Below are positions 59,601 through 64,000 of a DNA stretch of 64,000 nucleotides, one piece after another; position 1 is the first letter of the stretch; each line of letters opens with the position of its first letter. The notes under the pieces were generated by a model. That model worked only from the letters and a program-made list of their open reading frames with translations. It was not told the DNA's origin and did not search any database. The stretch covers positions 682,001 through 746,000 of the forward strand of contig QEYB01000368.1 of assembly GCA_017562135.1 (NCBI GenBank). Direction: 5' to 3'. The translations under genes were made by a program, and so were the position numbers. Source of the stretch: Dipylidium caninum (Eukaryota; Platyhelminthes; Cestoda; Cyclophyllidea; Dipylidiidae).

Positions 59601-62600
59601 CAAATCACTAGTTCACCGTTAATCCTAATAAACTGTCCATTGTCGTCACAGAGACAGTTTCTCAATCTTAACTGCCACCGCGCCCCAAAGGCGCCTCCAC
59701 CCAACAGCCTCGTGTGCCCATGTCAATGCTTCCCCTGCCGGGACTAGTTGGGACTCCGCCCACTAAACGCCTCTGCAACGCCGGGGTCCGGATGAGGCTG
59801 CGGGAGCCCCTCACCGTTCCCAAATGTCTAAAACGATGGGTACATGAGTGATGTTTGTCTCCTCCTTCCTCGGGTGGGATAAAGCAAAGCACTTACGTAG
59901 GCGAAGTTAACGTACTGATTTGAATTCTGCAGTTTTATATGCTGCATTGCAACAAGCGCAGCCTCGTTGGAAACGAAGTCGATAAACCCGTAGCCTGAAA
60001 GTAATAAACAACATTGGCGCGTAGTCCTGTGACACGAGGGCATGGACCGACTTGGTCGCTCGGCAGAGCAGACGTTGGTCGCTCCAGCACAAAACTCCTT
60101 CCCCCTCTGGACCATAATGGACACTGCTTCGCAACGGAAGTGCTGGGGTGTTAAAGCCCATGTCCACCTCAAAATGCGATCTTTGGCGATGTTGTGTGGA
60201 AGGGTGTCGGGACAGACGTGCTTTGAGCAGAAGACGCTAGCCATGGCATCATCCGGTCACCTTGGCCTCCTCTCCGCCCACACCCCCTCCTCCCATACTC
60301 CAAGTCGACTGCTGACCACAAAGAGAGCCGTACTAATTGGATATGTGGGAAATAGGCAGTTTTTTGGACGGTCGCCGTGTGTCGTAATTAGCAATTCTTT
60401 TAGGACAGAAACATAGTGGTTGAGATGGGAGGCCTCCCGACTCCCTTCACTGCAACCAACTAACGCACGATTATATCGGCATCATCAGGGAGGGTCGGGA
60501 TTGCGTTCCAGCCAGCCTCCCACCATATTTCTGCGGTGTTCGTCTTGTCTCTTACGCTTGCCTCTGTGGGTCAGTAGAGCGCATAACACATTGTGTGAGA
60601 CAATTGGGACGGCATGTTCCACGCTACGGAAGCGGTTTTCTACGCGCCTTTGAGAGCAGAGAAGTAGTGCGTCTGTTATATAATATAAATGAAACGTGCA
60701 ACATTTCAGTGCTCCTGGATTGGTGGCGACGGTCTCCTAGATCATTCATTTGCTAGCACCCGAGTGAAGGTCTTTTCTGTCCGGCACCAGAGCCTGTTGC
60801 AGGAGGAGGTGGACTATGTGAAGCCGTTTCGAATAGGAACAAGTCGAAGCAGCTCGGCGGTGAACGATGTGAGCAAAAAATTTCAAACAAGTATAGTATA
60901 TTTTTTGTTACCCTACCTTCTCCGTCGTTATTCACTACAAGCTTTACTGAACGGATCGCAGAGGCGTCGGGAACGAGGCTGACAAGGTCATTTTCGGACA
61001 TGGATTTTGGAAGACCTCGAATGTAAAGGTTTGTGCGCGAAGAATGCTGTAAAGGAAGAGCATGGTAGAAGTAGCGCCCACCAACTTCCTCCCCAGCACA
61101 CACAGCAAAGATAGAAGTTGGATTACAAATTAGAGGGATGAGTGAAGAGCCGCGGTGAGCAGGTGCAACCAGCAGCGACGCGATTGCAATCCGCAGGGGC
61201 AATGATATGAGGAAGAATGTTAACCGTCTTTACATGCTGGCCTCTTTCACTTTGCAGACTGAATGCTCAACCCCACTTTACAGACAGCGTCCTTCAATGA
61301 CAATCCACCTGAATTTTAGAAGAACCCCGTTACATTACCCTTCGACGACAGAAAGTTGGAGTTTCGTGGGGACTTGAGCAAGATGATAGCCAAAGTTCCT
61401 CATTCCTCACCATTAAATGCTTGCTCTTGTAAAGCCTTATAAAGCGAAAATGTTAAACTTTTACCCTCTTGGATCTTGACACAGCCTTATTTCTCGATGA
61501 AGTTGAGAGATTTGATCCCGTGGCGCCAGGTCTGGGCAGAAGGGACCCGTTCCTGTTGCCTGTGCTTGAACTGCATCCTGTTGCCCTGCCGTTGCAGGCA
61601 GCGGGGAACACGGTGGTGTTGCCTCCACCATGATGTGAGAGAAGTCCTGGTGACTTTTTGTTTGCGGGAGAGCTTTCTCCCACTGATAGGGTGCTCGTGG
61701 CCCTTTCGCAGTCTGTGTTAGATTTCTGCGACCCTCCATCTTCAAGCAGAGTGGACGTGAGAGAATTAGTAGAAAGAGTGGCAGTGCTAGAAACTGAGTC
61801 CTCACTCTTACTATGGACTGCGTCTTCAGTAATGTTCCCGTCTGTTGCATAGCTGGTGACTGGTGAGGCTGGATGATGACGCTTCGGGGTGTTGGCAGTC
61901 ATCGTAGCATGGGGAATCACAGCAATTGTTTGTGAATCTACAATCGCAAACATCTCAGTGAGTCCTCGTTTTTGGCGCGGTCTATGCCCTTAACCCCAAC
62001 CGTCCGCTCCGTTGATGGGGTCCGTTGCCAGCACATTCACTTGCTGGTGAGGCCCCCCTGCGGCGTAGATAGCCACAGCCAAGCAATGTTCACTCCAACT
62101 TGACTGTACCTTCGCAAACTTGACACGGTTCGACACAGGCAAGAGAGATTCTGCAACGGATCTCCTCGGACGCAACAGGGATTAGCACCACTGGTGGCTT
62201 GCTAGGAGGGCTTCGTAGCTGGCAGGAAGAGGCCCTCAGTTGCCCTGTGTTACACAGGTGAATTTCCACTCCCACCGCCTCGTTAATGGGCAATGATAAT
62301 AGGAAAGGGCATGAAAGCTACTCTGCAAAGAATTTAGCATCACGATATGAACGACTTTTCACTGTTTCTCTCGGGCATGCCTAGATAATTATTGCACCGC
62401 CTGGAAACACCCTCCCGAGTGGGAGGTAGACGTCCATTCAATCCGTTTTTATATAGCATTAGAATGAACCCAGTTGGGGAGGTTGTGTGTCATGGACAAT
62501 CTGAAGTCCTAACATCAGACCGAAGGAGGAACGGCCAGTTAAGAGGAAAGTAAAAGAGTCTCGTGCACGCGACAGTCTTCGTCCTCAGGTGTCAGAGCTC

Positions 62601-63906
62601 CAACCCAACCTAGGGCCTCGGCAACCGTGCGAGTGCTCTGCGGGGTCCTCCACTCCCGTGCTTCATTCGCCTAAAGTCGGCCGCTTCCGATACCCCCGGC
62701 TCCTAGGTCAAGAGCAGTTTATCGCGTTAATGGGTCTGCAAAACATCAAAATGGACTTTTCTCAGAAAATCGCAGCAGAGTGTTGCTTAATTGTGAATAA
62801 CCGAGCCATACTCACCTCATGAAAATTTCTACCCCTCTGGGCCTTTTCGAGTTTGACGCGTTAATCATCATTTATCCCACGTTAGAGAGACTTTTAGACG
62901 GGCAAAATTTACAATTAGCCTAAGAGCACGGGATGGGACACTGCCTGAGGTTGGAGCCGGGAGTTGGCGGCAGTTGACAATGATAAGTTTGGAGCTCTCG
63001 TCTTGTGTGCCTACTTCCAAACGGTCTATGCTAAAATTGTGATTGTATGGGAGAAAGTAAGGTTTCATAGCACTGGCTATACTCCTCTTTCCTCCGCGAC
63101 ATTCCAGTTAAACGTTAGAAGCACAGGCTTATATAACATGGAAAAGTCGGTGAAATATTATCGTTTTATTATACCAGCTGCGATTGCACCATTTTGCCAG
63201 AGAAAATGCAGCCATTCAAACACAGTGATTGCTCATTTTCTTTAAAGTTTGTGCCCCTCAACATAAGAAGATCGAGTTCAACTGACGCAACCCCTCCCTC
63301 CCACCTCTTGTCCTGACTCTCGCACCCAACCCAGGTCGAAGTGAGCAAAACGAACAACTGCGCCTCGTCGAAACTCGTGCGTCTGTGTAGGCTGCCGTCG
63401 GCAAGTTAAGCCGCCTCTGGCCAACGAACGGGCAAATAGGCAAAGGCGCGCTCGGGCATACGTGCAGGGGTAAGAACCACTTCGGCTGTTCGACAACGAA
63501 CGCATCTGACCGACGTGTTCTGCTCAGATGATGTATACAAATTGTGAGGAGCAAGACCTTAATGTGAACAATTAAAATTTATTTTAAGTGGACACTCACC
63601 CGTGCTATCTACTTTATCTAAGTGCAGTTGACCTGTGGTGCTGTCGTCAGACGAATGATGGCTTTCGTTTGGCATCTCCACTGAGTGACTCCTCTTGACC
63701 ACGCCTTCGGTAGCGGAGGGCATCTTCGAGCTCGCACCATCCTCCACTTGCTCCATTTCAACATTGTCCGCCGAGAAGGTAGGAGGAGGATCATTTGCCA
63801 GGCAGGGTTGGATGTTGCTACTTGGGAGACGTTCGCGGGTCTGATTGCCCGGCCATCTCCTCATCTTTACTCCGGCGGAGCCCTCTTCCGATTTCATGGG
63901 GTTCAT
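56633..63906 (-). CDS. Two-RRM RNA-binding protein, RBMS/Shep-like
   Basis: Probably binds AU-rich single-stranded RNA and regulates mRNA. Exons 63906-63600, 61937-61465, 61046-60917, 59994-59897, 59320-59167, 58490-58346, 57737-57440 and 57298-56633 keep phase and give 756 residues. Residues 1-260 are Ser/Thr/Asn-rich and look disordered. RRM1 has RNP2 LYIRGL (in TNLYIRGLPKSMSENDL) and RNP1 GYGFIDF. RRM2 has RNP2 VYVTNI (in DPLNVYVTNIPESW) and RNP1 GTGFVRY, followed by KRPLELKLADRQRAREQKR. A long Ala/Pro/Gln-rich tail follows (AAATAAALASPIYQFP, IHPQLAATAAQKVAAA), as in RBMS and Drosophila Shep. TNLYIRGLP favours RBMS; spacing and a second RRM ending LKLAD also allow an ELAV-like origin. The 3' end is uncertain: the last 120 or so residues look unlike the rest, and a short GTGGGT...AG intron near 56.95 kb would give an earlier stop. 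The start is the first ATG of the exon; upstream coding is possible. Confidence 0.78.
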
Positions 63907-64000
63907 GAGGCGACGACTGGATGACTTTGCACGACGGCACGAAATCCCCTTTTTGGCAAGCAGACTAGTTTGTTTTGTCCGAAGTGGAGGTCCTTGCAGG
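63907..64000. other. Sequence upstream of the RRM-protein start
   Basis: Only 94 bp remain to the window edge. They may belong to the 5' UTR or to an earlier exon; nothing distinct is seen. Confidence 0.3.

Noticed and set aside
1..64000. CRISPR arrays, prokaryotic operons, prophage or insertion sequences
   Set aside because: The spliced animal genes rule out a prokaryotic source, and no repeat-spacer arrays or recognisable transposase frames were seen.

Overview
This window is eukaryotic: its coding regions are split by many GT-AG introns, and the recognisable proteins are animal housekeeping and adhesion proteins. Several introns are only 27-37 bp long. Some start codons sit directly after a pyrimidine-rich AG, as in spliced-leader trans-splicing, and the DNA is fairly compact between conserved genes. 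Together these suggest a flatworm, probably a parasitic one such as a tapeworm. That is inference; no species can be named from what I can see. All exon structures were derived by hand from splice sites, reading phase and remembered family conservation. For eight genes the phases join into one continuous frame.

Layout. 130-6368 (-): catalytic subunit of DNA polymerase delta, 17 exons. 7306-~8336 (+): a diverged JAMM/MPN paralog. 9593-10092 (+): NDUFA12 of complex I, with introns of 27-33 bp. 10230-11889 (+): a BRCC36-type JAMM deubiquitinase that may share an operon with NDUFA12. 13852-15499 (-): the mRNA export factor RAE1. 19043-27761 (+): a secreted protein with two discoidin (F5/8C) domains and a fucolectin-like domain, nine exons. 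29133-33502 (-): RPAP3, an R2TP co-chaperone. 34233-35427 (+): a small single-pass membrane protein ending in two PPPY motifs. 36347-~40984 (-): ankyrin-bearing L-asparaginase/lysophospholipase (ASPG), with an apparent one-base frameshift in its catalytic exon. 40985-56632: about 15.6 kb with no gene I can support, containing G-runs, a GC-rich tandem repeat, a CRE-like site and a perfect hairpin. 56633-63906 (-): an RBMS/Shep-like protein with two RRMs, eight exons.

The genes do not form one pathway; they are ordinary nuclear genes for replication, ubiquitin editing, respiration, RNA export, chaperoning, adhesion and RNA binding. The parts most worth a second look are the JAMM pair with NDUFA12 between them, the AG-ATG starts, the splice oddities in POLD1, the ASPG frameshift and the tail of the RRM protein. 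I found no sign of a wholly new kind of system.
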